A stretch of DNA of 29,569 bases from assembly GCA_002015125.1 (NCBI GenBank), contig MUYB01000043.1:1-29569 (forward strand). Direction: 5' to 3'. Below, one piece after another: positions 11,155-19,823 of the stretch. How positions within the stretch are numbered: the first letter of the stretch is position 1; the number at the start of each line of letters is the position of its first letter. The stretch is from [Haemophilus] felis (GTDB taxonomy: Bacteria > Pseudomonadota > Gammaproteobacteria > Enterobacterales > Pasteurellaceae). The position numbers and the translations under genes are program-made. The notes beneath the pieces were generated by a model that searched no databases, was not told the origin of the DNA, and worked only from the letters and a program-made list of their open reading frames with translations.

Positions 11155-12234
11155 ATGTGGTCTGATATTGCAATAGGTTATGGTGTTTTTGTTTTGGAAC
11201 TAGTTACGATTTTGTTGGTGGTTGGTGTTTTTGTGGCGGTAATTGTGTCTGTTAAACAGCAAAAAGGAAAGTCGCAAGGCGTGCTGGAAATTACGGATCT
11301 CAATGAACGTTATGAGGAAAATTATAAAAAATTACGAGATTTTCACTTGTCCGAAGAAGCTTTAAAGCAAGTGGAAAAAGCGGAGCGAAAAGCAGAGAAA
11401 GCGAGAAAAAAAGCGGAGAAAGCAAAAGCGAAAAAACAAAGCGCTGAAAGTTCCTGTGCGGAAGGGCAAGAGGTGGATAGAAAAGCAAGGTTGTATGTGC
11501 TGTCTTTCAATGGGGATATTAATGCCTCCGATACGGCGTCGCTGCGAGAGGAAATTAACGCTATCGTGAGTGTGGCAACGCCGCAAGATGAAGTGTTGCT
11601 GTGCTTGGAAAGTCCTGGCGGCGTGGTGCACGGATATGGCTTGGCGGCGTCGCAGCTTGCTCGTCTAAAACAGCGAGGCATAAAGTTAACGGTTGCGGTG
11701 GATAAAGTGGCGGCAAGCGGTGGTTATATGATGGCTTGTGTAGCGGATAAAATTGTGGCAGCGCCTTTTGCTATTCTTGGTTCTATTGGTGTTGTTGCAC
11801 AAGTGCCAAATATTCATCGTTTGCTGAAAAAACACGATGTTGATGTAGATGTGATGACAGCAGGAGAATATAAACGGACGGTAACCTTGTTGGGTGAAAA
11901 TACGGAAAAGGGCAAGCAGAAATTTCAGCAAGAACTTGATGAGACGCACGGATTGTTTAAGCAATTTGTCGCACAGTATCGTCCACATTTAGTGTTGGAT
12001 AAAGTGGCAACAGGTGAGCATTGGTTTGGGCAGCAAGCATTAGATCTTCATCTTATTGATGAAATTGCTACAAGTGATGAAGTGATTTTGTCTGAGCTGC
12101 AAAAGAAAGACGTGTTAATGGTGAAATATCATTTTAAAAAATCCTTGTTGAAAAAAATGGGTAAACAAATGGAAGAGAGTGTGCAAGCCATTTTATTGAA
12201 ATGTTTGAAAGGAAATCAGCGTACCTTGTTATAA
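11155..12234 (+). CDS. sohB: Inner-membrane serine peptidase SohB (S49 family)
   Basis: Signal-peptide-peptidase-like protease. The 359-residue protein has one N-terminal membrane segment (about residues 10-33), then a very charged Lys/Glu/Ala-rich stretch at 70-97 that looks helical, then the S49 domain. SPGGVVHGYGLAASQ contributes the oxyanion region, the nucleophile is Ser188 in AASGGYM, and the general-base lysine is Lys240 in AGEYKRT. Both catalytic residues are present. A clear AGGAG ribosome binding site precedes the ATG, which lies 12 bases after the pepN stop. Confidence 0.93.
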   Translation: MWSDIAIGYGVFVLELVTILLVVGVFVAVIVSVKQQKGKSQGVLEITDLNERYEENYKKLRDFHLSEEALKQVEKAERKAEKARKKAEKAKAKKQSAESSCAEGQEVDRKARLYVLSFNGDINASDTASLREEINAIVSVATPQDEVLLCLESPGGVVHGYGLAASQLARLKQRGIKLTVAVDKVAASGGYMMACVADKIVAAPFAILGSIGVVAQVPNIHRLLKKHDVDVDVMTAGEYKRTVTLLGENTEKGKQKFQQELDETHGLFKQFVAQYRPHLVLDKVATGEHWFGQQALDLHLIDEIATSDEVILSELQKKDVLMVKYHFKKSLLKKMGKQMEESVQAILLKCLKGNQRTLL

Positions 12235-12242
12235 CAACCTTC

Positions 12243-12271
12243 TTAAGATTTTTTGACATTCGTGTTATGAT
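12243..12271 (+). promoter_or_regulatory. Candidate promoter of the OmpA-like lipoprotein gene
   Basis: TTAAGA (12243-12248), a 17-base spacer and TATGAT (12266-12271) lie just after sohB and about 50 bases before the lipoprotein ATG. A TTGACA word at 12253-12258 has no well-spaced -10. Confidence 0.45.
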
Positions 12272-12323
12272 TAACACATTAATGTCAGACTTATTTTGAA
12301 AGATAAAATGCAGAGGAAAATTT

Positions 12324-13409
12324 ATGAAATTATCTCGTTTATTATTGGCAACAACAGGGGCGTTAAGCCTAGTGAGTTGTGGCAGTTTAAGTGAAATAAC
12401 TCCTGAAGGCTCATCAACGAAGTTGGTTTGGCCTAAGCCTGAAAAAGCTACAAGGATAAATAATAATTACGTCGGTGCTTGGACAAACTGGGACAACTTA
12501 GGCACTATTGAAGCGGGAATGGATAAAAGACAAATTTTTGATTTGATTGGTCCGCCGCATTTTTCGGAAGGATTTTTTGGTGTTCGTGAATGGGACTATG
12601 TGTTTAACTACCGTGAAGGTGGCGAGAAAAAATATTGTCAATATAAAATTCTCTTCGATAGAGAAATGATTGCACAGAACTTTTTTTGGTATCCGAACGG
12701 TTGTAATGGCAACATTAGTTTCAGTTTGAATGGCAGTTTACATTTCAAAACAGCTGAACACGAACTCACGCCACAGGGCAAACAGGTGGTTGATAAAGTT
12801 GCAGAACGTTTGAAAAAATCTCCAGCGAAAAGCGTGATGATTTCGGGGTATGCAGATTTGCGAGGAACAGCAAAAGGCAGCTTGCTATTGTCGCAACGCC
12901 GCGCGGAATCGGTGAAAGCTCGCTTAATTGAACAAGGCGTGGAGCTTCCGATTACCGCCGTCGGTTATGGCGAAACAAATTCTGAAATTGAATGTAAAGA
13001 TAGAATCGGGGACACTTTAGCTGAATGCTTAAGAAAAAATCGTCGTGTTGATATTTCTGCTTCAGGCAAAGAAGTGAAAAAAACTGAACCTGGTAAAGAA
13101 GCTGGCGATGTGGGGCCAACTTTGTTATACAAAGGGAAAAATAATCAAACAGCCACAGGCAAAACAGAGATATACAATGTGATTGAGTCTGCACCGATGA
13201 TAATCAAAGTGCCGACTGAGTCCAAAGAATCAGCTAAAAATGCGAAGGTTCGTTTGATTGAAAAAGACATCACCAAAGTGATTAATGCACTGGGTTATGG
13301 TGAGCAAAAATCCTTAGCCTCTTGCAAAGGCAAAACTGGAGATGCATTGAAAGCCTGCTTGAAATTAAATTCTCAGTTGCCGACAAAAACGAATGAAACA
13401 AAAAAATAG
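12324..13409 (+). CDS. Outer-membrane lipoprotein with BamE/SmpA-like and OmpA C-terminal domains
   Basis: The N-terminus is a lipoprotein signal with lipobox LVSC, lipidated at Cys19. Residues ~60-125 (NLGTIEAGMDKRQIFDLIGPPHF...) resemble the SmpA/OmlA (BamE-like) fold. Residues ~130-246 form an OmpA-type peptidoglycan-binding domain, including SGYADLRGTAKGSLLLSQRRAESVKARL, so the protein probably ties the outer membrane to the wall. After a linker, residues 307-350 repeat the final part of the OmpA domain in degenerate form (AKVRLIEK...NALGYGE...CKGKTGDALKACL versus VKARLIEQ...TAVGYGE...CKDRIGDTLAECL). The ATG follows a GAGGAAA ribosome binding site. The specific function is not known; a structural cell-envelope role is inferred. 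Confidence 0.85.
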   Translation: MKLSRLLLATTGALSLVSCGSLSEITPEGSSTKLVWPKPEKATRINNNYVGAWTNWDNLGTIEAGMDKRQIFDLIGPPHFSEGFFGVREWDYVFNYREGGEKKYCQYKILFDREMIAQNFFWYPNGCNGNISFSLNGSLHFKTAEHELTPQGKQVVDKVAERLKKSPAKSVMISGYADLRGTAKGSLLLSQRRAESVKARLIEQGVELPITAVGYGETNSEIECKDRIGDTLAECLRKNRRVDISASGKEVKKTEPGKEAGDVGPTLLYKGKNNQTATGKTEIYNVIESAPMIIKVPTESKESAKNAKVRLIEKDITKVINALGYGEQKSLASCKGKTGDALKACLKLNSQLPTKTNETKK

Positions 13410-13425
13410 AGTCTAGCAAGTAAAA

Positions 13426-13460
13426 ATTCGGCGTCGGCACTTTTTGTGCGTCGCCGTTGC
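13426..13460 (+). other. Hairpin after the lipoprotein gene
   Basis: CGGCG and GCAC followed by TTTTT, then GTGC and CGCCG form a GC-rich imperfect stem-loop about 20 bases after the lipoprotein stop. It lacks a 3' T-run, so it is not a standard intrinsic terminator. A processing or stability element is possible. Confidence 0.35.
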
Positions 13461-13522
13461 AAGTGCATAATGGTGAAAGATGATTTAGGCTTGCAAAAAC
13501 TTGTGTTAGACTAACGCCCTCG

Positions 13523-13574
13523 CCGCACTTGAGGTTATTCAATGTAGGAATAAGTAAGAGTGCGGTTTATTTTT
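13523..13574 (+). terminator. Inverted uptake-word-like pair with T-run upstream of thrS
   Basis: CCGCACT (13523-13529) pairs with AGTGCGG (13559-13565) and is followed by TTTATTTTT. The arms are near-matches to the Hin uptake word in opposite orientations, a common terminator style in Pasteurellaceae. It could terminate the lipoprotein transcript or act as an attenuator in the thrS leader, depending on where the thrS promoter lies. Confidence 0.5.
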
Positions 13575-13642
13575 GAAGAATCTTAATTAACATTAATCAA
13601 CAAGTCATCTCTCGTATGGATGACCACTGTAAAGGAAACATT

Positions 13643-15574
13643 ATGCCAATTATTACCCTTCCAGACGGCTCTCAACGCCAATTCGATAATCCTGTTTCAG
13701 TTTTAGAGGTCGCTCAAAGTATCGGGGCAGGGCTTGCCAAAGCAACCATCGCAGGGCGTGTGAACGGCGTGCGTCGTGATGCCTGCGACATTATTAGCGA
13801 AGATGCTTCTTTGGAAATTATTACTGCAAAAGATGAAGACGGGTTAGAAATTATTCGCCACTCCACCGCCCACTTGCTCGGTCACGCCATCAAACAACTT
13901 TTCCCTGATGTGAAAATGGCGATCGGTCCGACCATTGATAATGGTTTCTACTACGATGTGGATTTAGACCGCTCTTTAACTCAAGACGATATTGATGCCC
14001 TTGAAAAACGAATGCTCGAACTGGCGAAAACCAACTATGATGTGGTGAAAAAAGTGGTGAACTGGCAAGAAGCGCGTGATACCTTTGAAGCCCGTGGCGA
14101 GCCGTACAAAATGGCGATTTTAGATGAAAATATTGCCAAAGACGACACCCCAGCCCTTTATCATCACCAAGAATACACCGATATGTGCCGTGGGCCACAC
14201 GTTCCCAATATGCGTTTCTGCCACCATTTCAAATTGATGAAAATCGCAGGGGCGTACTGGCGTGGCGACAGCAAAAACAAAATGTTGCAACGTATTTACG
14301 GCACCGCTTGGGCAGATAAAAAGCAATTAGCGGAATACTTAACCCGTTTGGAAGAAGCGGCAAAACGTGACCACCGCAAAATCGGTAAAGCCTTAGATTT
14401 ATACCATATGCAGGAAGAAGCACCAGGTTTGGTGTTCTGGCACAACGACGGCTGGACAATTTTCCGTGAGTTAGAAACTTTTGTGCGTACTAAACTCAAA
14501 GAGTACGATTATCAAGAAGTAAAAGGCCCGTTTATGATGGACAGAGTGCTGTGGGAAAAAACAGGGCACTGGCAAAACTACGGCGATTTAATGTTCACCA
14601 CCCAATCAGAAAACCGTGAATATGCCATCAAACCGATGAACTGCCCAGGTCACGTTCAAATTTTCAACCAAGGCTTGAAATCTTACCGTGATTTGCCAAT
14701 TCGTATGGCAGAATTTGGTTCTTGCCACCGTAACGAACCGTCAGGCTCATTGCACGGCTTAATGCGTGTGCGTGGCTTCACTCAAGACGATGCACATATT
14801 TTCTGTACCGAAGAACAAATCGAAAGCGAAGTGACCGCTTGCATTAAAATGGTGTACGACATTTACAGCACCTTCGGTTTCCAAAACATTCAAGTGAAAC
14901 TGTCCACTCGCCCAGAAAAACGCATTGGGGCGGACGAAATGTGGGATCGTGCCGAAGAAGGCTTGGCGAATGCCTTACGCCACAACGGCTTGGAATACGA
15001 AATCCAAGAAGGCGAAGGTGCCTTTTACGGGCCGAAAATTGAATTTGCTTTGCGTGACTGCCTAGATCGTGAATGGCAATGCGGCACCATCCAACTCGAC
15101 TTTGCCTTACCAGGTCGCTTAGATGCCTCTTATGTTGCAGAAGACAACGGTCGACGTGTGCCTGTGATGATTCACCGTGCGATTTTAGGTTCGATCGAGC
15201 GTTTCATCGGCATCATCACCGAAGAATACGCTGGCTTCTTCCCTGCGTGGCTAGCCCCAACCCAAGCGGTGGTAATGAACATCACCGACAGCCAAGCGGA
15301 TTACGTTCAAACGGTCGTGAAAGCCTTGTCAGATGCGGGTTTACGTGTGAAAGCGGATTTACGCAACGAAAAAGTCGGCTTTAAAATCCGTGAACACACC
15401 CTACGCCGAGTGCCGTATATGTTAGTCTGTGGCGATAAAGAAATCGAAGCAGGCAAAGTGGCAGTGCGTACCCGTAAAGGAGCGGATCTCGGCACCTTCA
15501 CCGTGGCAGAATTCACCGAAATGCTCAAAAAACAAGTGCGTTCCCGTGAGTTGAAATTGTTTGGGGAAGAGTAA
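13643..15574 (+). CDS. thrS: Threonyl-tRNA synthetase
   Basis: Charges tRNA-Thr. I choose the ATG at 13643 because AAAGGA lies just upstream and it gives 643 residues, the usual length. A frame start at 13616 would add nine residues without support. The order is complete: TGS domain (1-61), editing domain with HSTAHLLGH (His73, His77) and CRGPHVP, then a class II catalytic core with [31 protein letters not shown] and [13 protein letters not shown] (zinc ligands Cys and His), then motif 3 [15 protein letters not shown] and the C-terminal anticodon-binding domain. infC does not follow; a transporter gene does, after a strong terminator. The leader hairpin upstream may influence expression. Confidence 0.97.
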   Translation: MPIITLPDGSQRQFDNPVSVLEVAQSIGAGLAKATIAGRVNGVRRDACDIISEDASLEIITAKDEDGLEIIRHSTAHLLGHAIKQLFPDVKMAIGPTIDNGFYYDVDLDRSLTQDDIDALEKRMLELAKTNYDVVKKVVNWQEARDTFEARGEPYKMAILDENIAKDDTPALYHHQEYTDMCRGPHVPNMRFCHHFKLMKIAGAYWRGDSKNKMLQRIYGTAWADKKQLAEYLTRLEEAAKRDHRKIGKALDLYHMQEEAPGLVFWHNDGWTIFRELETFVRTKLKEYDYQEVKGPFMMDRVLWEKTGHWQNYGDLMFTTQSENREYAIKPMNCPGHVQIFNQGLKSYRDLPIRMAEFGSCHRNEPSGSLHGLMRVRGFTQDDAHIFCTEEQIESEVTACIKMVYDIYSTFGFQNIQVKLSTRPEKRIGADEMWDRAEEGLANALRHNGLEYEIQEGEGAFYGPKIEFALRDCLDREWQCGTIQLDFALPGRLDASYVAEDNGRRVPVMIHRAILGSIERFIGIITEEYAGFFPAWLAPTQAVVMNITDSQADYVQTVVKALSDAGLRVKADLRNEKVGFKIREHTLRRVPYMLVCGDKEIEAGKVAVRTRKGADLGTFTVAEFTEMLKKQVRSRELKLFGEE

Positions 15575-15583
15575 TATATCAAG

Positions 15584-15605
15584 GATATTAAACTAGTTTA
15601 ATATC
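15584..15605. repeat. 22-base perfect palindrome after thrS
   Basis: GATATTAAACT is followed directly by its exact complement AGTTTAATATC, 10 bases after the thrS stop. It could be a transcript-end stem or a protein-binding site. There is no T-run directly after it. Confidence 0.5.
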
Positions 15606-15630
15606 TCCATATATGTATCCGTAATAATTA

Positions 15631-15668
15631 AATGTACTTGCTTATAGAATTGAGCAAGTACATTTTTT
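15631..15668 (+). terminator. thrS intrinsic terminator
   Basis: A perfect 12-bp stem AATGTACTTGCT / AGCAAGTACATT with a 10-base loop is followed by a run of six T. It ends the thrS transcript before the BASS transporter gene. Confidence 0.9.
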
Positions 15669-15701
15669 CACTTATATCATTATTTTATATAAGGAAATAT
15701 T

Positions 15702-16655
15702 ATGTTATTTTTAAAGCAACTCAGCCAGCTATTGTCTAAATACACCGCACTTTTTATTATTTTATTAGCTGGGATAACATTTTTTAAACCAGAGCTTTTT
15801 ACTTGGGTAAAAGGAGATTCACAAGTCATTGTGCTTGGATTGATTATGCTTTCTATGGGAATGACTCTAGGTATTGATGATTATAAAATTCTAGCACAGC
15901 GACCATTAGATATTTTCATCGGTACAGTAGCACAATACAGTATTATGCCATTCGTAGCCATTGGCATTTCAAGACTTTTTGATTTATCGCCAGAACTCAC
16001 TTTGGGATTAGTTTTAGTTGGTTGTTGCCCTGGCGGTGTTGCTTCTAACATTATGAGCTTTTTATGTAAAGGAGATGTGGCATTTTCGGTGGGAATGACA
16101 ACCGTATCAACTATTTTAGCTCCGGTGATGACACCATTATTGCTCAGTTTTCTCATTGGTGAAACGGTTGAAATGGATGGATGGGCAATGTTCCGTTTCA
16201 TGTTGCTAGTTACCCTATTACCTGTGGTGATAGGCTCTATTTTAAATATCTCCTTGCAAAAATATAAATGGTTTCAAGATTTACGAGAGTTAATGCCAGG
16301 TGTTGCAGTAATTAACTTTGCTTTTATTGTTGGTGGTGTTGTTGCTGTTCATGGTAATAAATTCTTAAATATTGGGTTTATTATTTTTGTCTGTATCCTA
16401 TGTCATAATGTGATTGGTTATATTTTAGGCTATTTGGCTGGTCGCATTGTTGGAATGAGTAAAGAGAAAAAACGCACATTAGCTATTGAAGTCGGAGTGC
16501 AGAATGCGGGATTAGCAACTGGACTGAGCTCTAAATTTTTCCCAAATTCAGCAGAATCTGCAATTGTTTGTGCTGTTTCAACGGTGTGGCATTCTATTTC
16601 AGGTACAGTATTCGCTAATCTCTTTATTTGGTGGGATAAACGAATCAGCAAATAA
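15702..16655 (+). CDS. Bile acid:sodium symporter (BASS) family transporter
   Basis: A 317-residue integral membrane protein with about nine to ten hydrophobic segments spread along its length. The BASS hallmarks are visible: GCCPGGVASNIMSFL in the first half and EVGVQNAGLATGL in the second, the two unwound helix-crossing regions that bind sodium and substrate. Bacterial members (YocS/PanS type) carry small organic anions such as ketopantoate rather than bile acids. The substrate cannot be read from the sequence. The next gene, 128 bases downstream on the same strand, is a glycerate kinase, so a small hydroxy-acid substrate is a speculative possibility. The ATG is preceded by AAGGAAA. A Hin uptake word lies inside the gene. 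Confidence 0.9.
   Translation: MLFLKQLSQLLSKYTALFIILLAGITFFKPELFTWVKGDSQVIVLGLIMLSMGMTLGIDDYKILAQRPLDIFIGTVAQYSIMPFVAIGISRLFDLSPELTLGLVLVGCCPGGVASNIMSFLCKGDVAFSVGMTTVSTILAPVMTPLLLSFLIGETVEMDGWAMFRFMLLVTLLPVVIGSILNISLQKYKWFQDLRELMPGVAVINFAFIVGGVVAVHGNKFLNIGFIIFVCILCHNVIGYILGYLAGRIVGMSKEKKRTLAIEVGVQNAGLATGLSSKFFPNSAESAIVCAVSTVWHSISGTVFANLFIWWDKRISK
15744..15752 (-). other. DNA uptake signal sequence (Hin type)
   Basis: ACCGCACTT, complement of AAGTGCGGT, inside the BASS transporter gene. Confidence 0.8.
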
Positions 16656-16783
16656 TCTTTTTCAACTCTTTTCCAAACAGGTGCGTAATTTTAATCTGAA
16701 TGACCGTATTTTTATTGGTGTATATTATTAATTCAATAAATTCCTAGTAATGGAATGGAACATTTTTATTGTAAAAATTTAAA

Positions 16784-17920
16784 ATGAAAATTGTGATTGC
16801 CCCCGATTCTTTTAAGGAAAGTTTAACCGCACTTGAAGTGGCACAAGCCATTCAAACGGGATTTGCACGGATTTTTCCGCAGGCGGAATTTGAGCTGGTG
16901 CCAATGGCGGACGGGGGCGAAGGCACGGTGCAGTCGTTGGTGGATGCAACGGGAGGGATTTTGCAGAAAATTGGGGTGATCTCACCCCTTGCACAGCCTG
17001 TGCAAGCCACTTTTGGCTTATCGGGAGATGGCAACACCGCGTTTATCGAAATGGCGGCAGCATCAGGCTTGCATTTAGTGCCGTTTGAACAACGCAATCC
17101 ATTGAAAACCACCAGTTTCGGCACGGGTGAATTGATTAAAGCCGCTCTCGATCGTGGCGTGCAAAAAATCCTGCTTGGTATTGGTGGTAGTGCCACTAAT
17201 GATGGTGGCGTGGGAATGTTGCAAGCCTTGGGCGCGAGATTTTGCAATGCTCAAGGGCAAGAAATTGGCTTTGGTGGCGAGCAGTTAGCCGACATCATAC
17301 ACATTGATCTTAGCCAGCTCGATCCCCGTTTGGCACAGGTGGAGATTGAAGTCGCCTGTGATGTGAATAATCCACTTTGTGGCGAGCAAGGGGCATCAGC
17401 TATTTTCGGTCCACAAAAAGGGGCAATGCCTGAAATGGTGCAACAGCTTGATAATGCCTTAGCTCATTTTGCCGACAAGGTGCAACAGCAGTTAGGCTTA
17501 AACATCGCCGACCACGCAGGAGCAGGAGCTGCGGGTGGAATGGGCGGTGGCTTGTTACTGTTGCCAAAAGTGCGGTTAAAATCGGGCGTGCAAATCGTGG
17601 TTCAAGCGACTAAATTAGCGGAAAAAATCCAAACGGCGGATTTAGTGATCACAGGCGAAGGGCGAATGGACGCTCAAAGTATCGCTGGTAAAACCCCCGT
17701 TGGCGTGGCAAAGGTAGCGAAGCAATTCGGCAAACCCGTGATTGCAATTGTCGGCAGTTTACGAGCCGATTACCCCGTGGTTTATCAACACGGCATTGAT
17801 GCCGTTTTCCCAATTATTCGAGAAATCAAAGATTTAAATGAGACGTTGCAGGCTGGGCGAGAGAATTTGATTTCTACGGCGGAAAATGTGGCGAGATTGT
17901 TGAAAATACATTTACGGTGA
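16784..17920 (+). CDS. glxK: Glycerate kinase (GlxK/GarK family)
   Basis: Phosphorylates D-glycerate using ATP, feeding glycerate into lower glycolysis. The 378-residue length fits the family. Typical signatures are the N-terminal IAPDSFKESLTALEVA, MADGGEGTVQSLVDATGG, GIGGSATNDGGVGMLQALGA, CDVNNPLCGEQGASAIFGPQKGA (in part) and the late GEGRMDAQSIAGKTPVGVAK. Two Hin uptake words lie in the coding sequence. It follows the BASS transporter gene on the same strand with no obvious intervening terminator, so co-transcription is possible. No Shine-Dalgarno close to consensus is visible upstream of the ATG. Confidence 0.94.
   Translation: MKIVIAPDSFKESLTALEVAQAIQTGFARIFPQAEFELVPMADGGEGTVQSLVDATGGILQKIGVISPLAQPVQATFGLSGDGNTAFIEMAAASGLHLVPFEQRNPLKTTSFGTGELIKAALDRGVQKILLGIGGSATNDGGVGMLQALGARFCNAQGQEIGFGGEQLADIIHIDLSQLDPRLAQVEIEVACDVNNPLCGEQGASAIFGPQKGAMPEMVQQLDNALAHFADKVQQQLGLNIADHAGAGAAGGMGGGLLLLPKVRLKSGVQIVVQATKLAEKIQTADLVITGEGRMDAQSIAGKTPVGVAKVAKQFGKPVIAIVGSLRADYPVVYQHGIDAVFPIIREIKDLNETLQAGRENLISTAENVARLLKIHLR
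16826..16834 (-). other. DNA uptake signal sequence (Hin type)
   Basis: ACCGCACTT within glxK. Confidence 0.8.
17578..17586 (+). other. DNA uptake signal sequence (Hin type)
   Basis: AAGTGCGGT followed by TAAA within glxK. Confidence 0.8.
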
Positions 17921-17961
17921 TAATGATCCTTTTATTTCAGATTTACTGATAAAAATCATTT

Positions 17962-17988
17962 GGAGGGGGATAACCGCTCCTAATTTTT
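17962..17988 (+). terminator. Probable glxK terminator
   Basis: GGAG-G-GG / CC-G-CTCC stem with one internal mismatch, followed by TAATTTTT, about 40 bases after glxK. Weak but well placed. The rest of the 230-base gap to the catalase holds its promoter. Confidence 0.45.
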
Positions 17989-18047
17989 GTTAGTAAAAAT
18001 TTATAGAACTGACCGTTTCAATTACTAAAACCAATTGAATCAATAGA

Positions 18048-18075
18048 TTGCCATCTCAATATAACTTCTTATAAT
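18048..18075 (+). promoter_or_regulatory. Catalase gene promoter
   Basis: TTGCCA (18048-18053), a 16-base spacer and a perfect TATAAT (18070-18075), about 75 bases upstream of the catalase ATG. I looked for an OxyR site just upstream and found no convincing match. Confidence 0.6.
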
Positions 18076-18150
18076 TCCCTACACATAGTGAGCGTTTATG
18101 GCTCAATATGAATAAATACTTTCTATTTTACTTTAACAGAGGAATTTACT

Positions 18151-19605
18151 ATGTCTAAATGTCCATTTGATCATGGTTCAAAAACTTTAACTAACGCTGC
18201 GGGCGCACCAATCGTTGATAACGACAACACAATGTCTGCTGGCGCGAAAGGTCCATTACTTTTACAAGATGTTTGGTTCCAAGAGAAATTAGCTCACTTT
18301 GCTCGTGAACGTATTCCAGAGCGTGTGGTTCACGCAAAAGGTTCAGCAGCTTACGGTACATTCACTGTTACTCACGACATCAGCAAATATACCAAAGCGG
18401 ATTTATTCAACGGTATCGGTAAACAAACCCAAGTTTTATTACGCTTCTCAACCGTAGCAGGTGAGCGTGGTGCAGCAGATGCAGAGCGTGATGTACGTGG
18501 TTTTGCGTTAAAATTCTATACCCAACAAGGTAACTGGGACTTAGTGGGTAACAACACACCTGTGTTCTTTATCCGTGATCCATTGAAATTCCCAGATTTC
18601 ATTCACACACAAAAACGTAACCCACAAACTAACTTACGTGACGCTAACGCTGCATGGGATTTCTGGTCTCGTCACCCTGAATCATTACACCAAATTATGA
18701 TTCTTTTCAGTGACCGTGGTATTCCAACAGATTTACGTCATATGAACGGCTACGGAAGCCATACTTATAGCTTCATTAACGCACAAAACGAGCGTTTCTG
18801 GGTGAAATTCCACTTCAAAACACAACAAGGTCATAAATTCTACACCAATGAAGAAGCGGCTAAAGTGGTAGGTGAAGATCGTGAATCAAGCCAAAAAGAC
18901 TTATATGAAGCCATTGAGCGTGGTGAATTCCCACGTTGGAATGTTCAAGTGCAAATTATGCCAGAAGCCGATGCGCACAAACATAACTATGCCTTTGACT
19001 TAACCAAAGTATGGCCACACAAAGATTATCCAATGATCGAAGTGGGTGTATTAGAGTTAAATCAAAACCCAATTAACTACTTCGCAGAAGTGGAACAAGC
19101 GGCGTTTGCACCTTCTAACATCGTACCGGGAATTGGTTTCTCACCAGACCGTATGTTACAAGGCCGTCTATTCTCATACCAAGACGCACAACGTTACCGT
19201 TTAGGTGTTAACCACCACCAAATCCCTGTTAACGCACCAAAATGCCCATACCACACAACACATCGTGATGGTGCAATGCGTGTAGATAACAACGGTGGTA
19301 CACACCCTAACTATGCACCGAACCGTTTCGATACTTATGTGCCGACTCACCAACAAGAGCCAGCATTAGAGTTAGAGCGTTCAGCTGCACACTTTAACTT
19401 CCGTGAGTACGATGAAGATTACTACACACAACCTGCTGCACTTTATAACTTATTCGATGCAGGTCAAAAAGCACGTGTGGCAGCAAACTTTGCAGCGGGC
19501 TTAGCAGGCGTCACCGAGCCAGCAATTGTTGAAAGACAATTAGCCCACTTCGATAAAGTGAGCAAAGAATTAGCGGATGCAATTCGTGCGAACTTAGCGA
19601 AATAA
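18151..19605 (+). CDS. hktE: Monofunctional haem catalase
   Basis: Breaks hydrogen peroxide down to water and oxygen. The 484-residue small-subunit catalase has the full catalytic set: His61 in [11 protein letters not shown], Asn134 in [12 protein letters not shown], and the haem-ligand Tyr343 in [12 protein letters not shown]. The clade-3 features [19 protein letters not shown] and the C-terminal [13 protein letters not shown] region are present. It resembles the Haemophilus HktE catalase. Codon usage looks highly optimised (many GTT, ACA, TTA and CGT codons), suggesting strong expression. The ATG is preceded by AGAGGA. A terminator follows directly. Confidence 0.96.
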   Translation: MSKCPFDHGSKTLTNAAGAPIVDNDNTMSAGAKGPLLLQDVWFQEKLAHFARERIPERVVHAKGSAAYGTFTVTHDISKYTKADLFNGIGKQTQVLLRFSTVAGERGAADAERDVRGFALKFYTQQGNWDLVGNNTPVFFIRDPLKFPDFIHTQKRNPQTNLRDANAAWDFWSRHPESLHQIMILFSDRGIPTDLRHMNGYGSHTYSFINAQNERFWVKFHFKTQQGHKFYTNEEAAKVVGEDRESSQKDLYEAIERGEFPRWNVQVQIMPEADAHKHNYAFDLTKVWPHKDYPMIEVGVLELNQNPINYFAEVEQAAFAPSNIVPGIGFSPDRMLQGRLFSYQDAQRYRLGVNHHQIPVNAPKCPYHTTHRDGAMRVDNNGGTHPNYAPNRFDTYVPTHQQEPALELERSAAHFNFREYDEDYYTQPAALYNLFDAGQKARVAANFAAGLAGVTEPAIVERQLAHFDKVSKELADAIRANLAK

Positions 19606-19630
19606 TTTTATTAGCTATCATTTAGGAACT

Positions 19631-19660
19631 TTTTTAGGCTTGGGGAAACTCAAGCCTTTT
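19631..19660 (+). terminator. Catalase gene terminator (copy 1 of a duplicated element)
   Basis: AGGCTTG ... CAAGCCT stem followed by TTTT, 25 bases after the catalase stop. The 30-base block 19631-19660 matches 25571-25600, on the far side of the RTX gene, at 29 of 30 positions. Confidence 0.75.
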
Positions 19661-19672
19661 CTCCAAAAACTC

Positions 19673-19681
19673 ACCGCACTT
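19673..19681 (-). other. DNA uptake signal sequence (Hin type)
   Basis: ACCGCACTT between the catalase and RTX genes. Confidence 0.8.
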
Positions 19682-19823
19682 TATTAATACAAGTCAAAAT
19701 CCCTTTCAATTTATATTTTTCTACAAAAATTTATGATTTTTATCTACTTTATAGGTAAAATACCGCTAATTTTTCTTAATAAAATCAATTAATTTCAATT
19801 TTATCGAAGCAATAAGGTCTGCT

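Noticed and set aside
13616..13642. thrS start at 13616
   Set aside because: No RBS; the downstream ATG has AAAGGA and gives the family-standard 643 residues.
18001..18070. OxyR site upstream of the catalase
   Set aside because: Some ATAG/CTAT-like words are present but spacing does not match the consensus.
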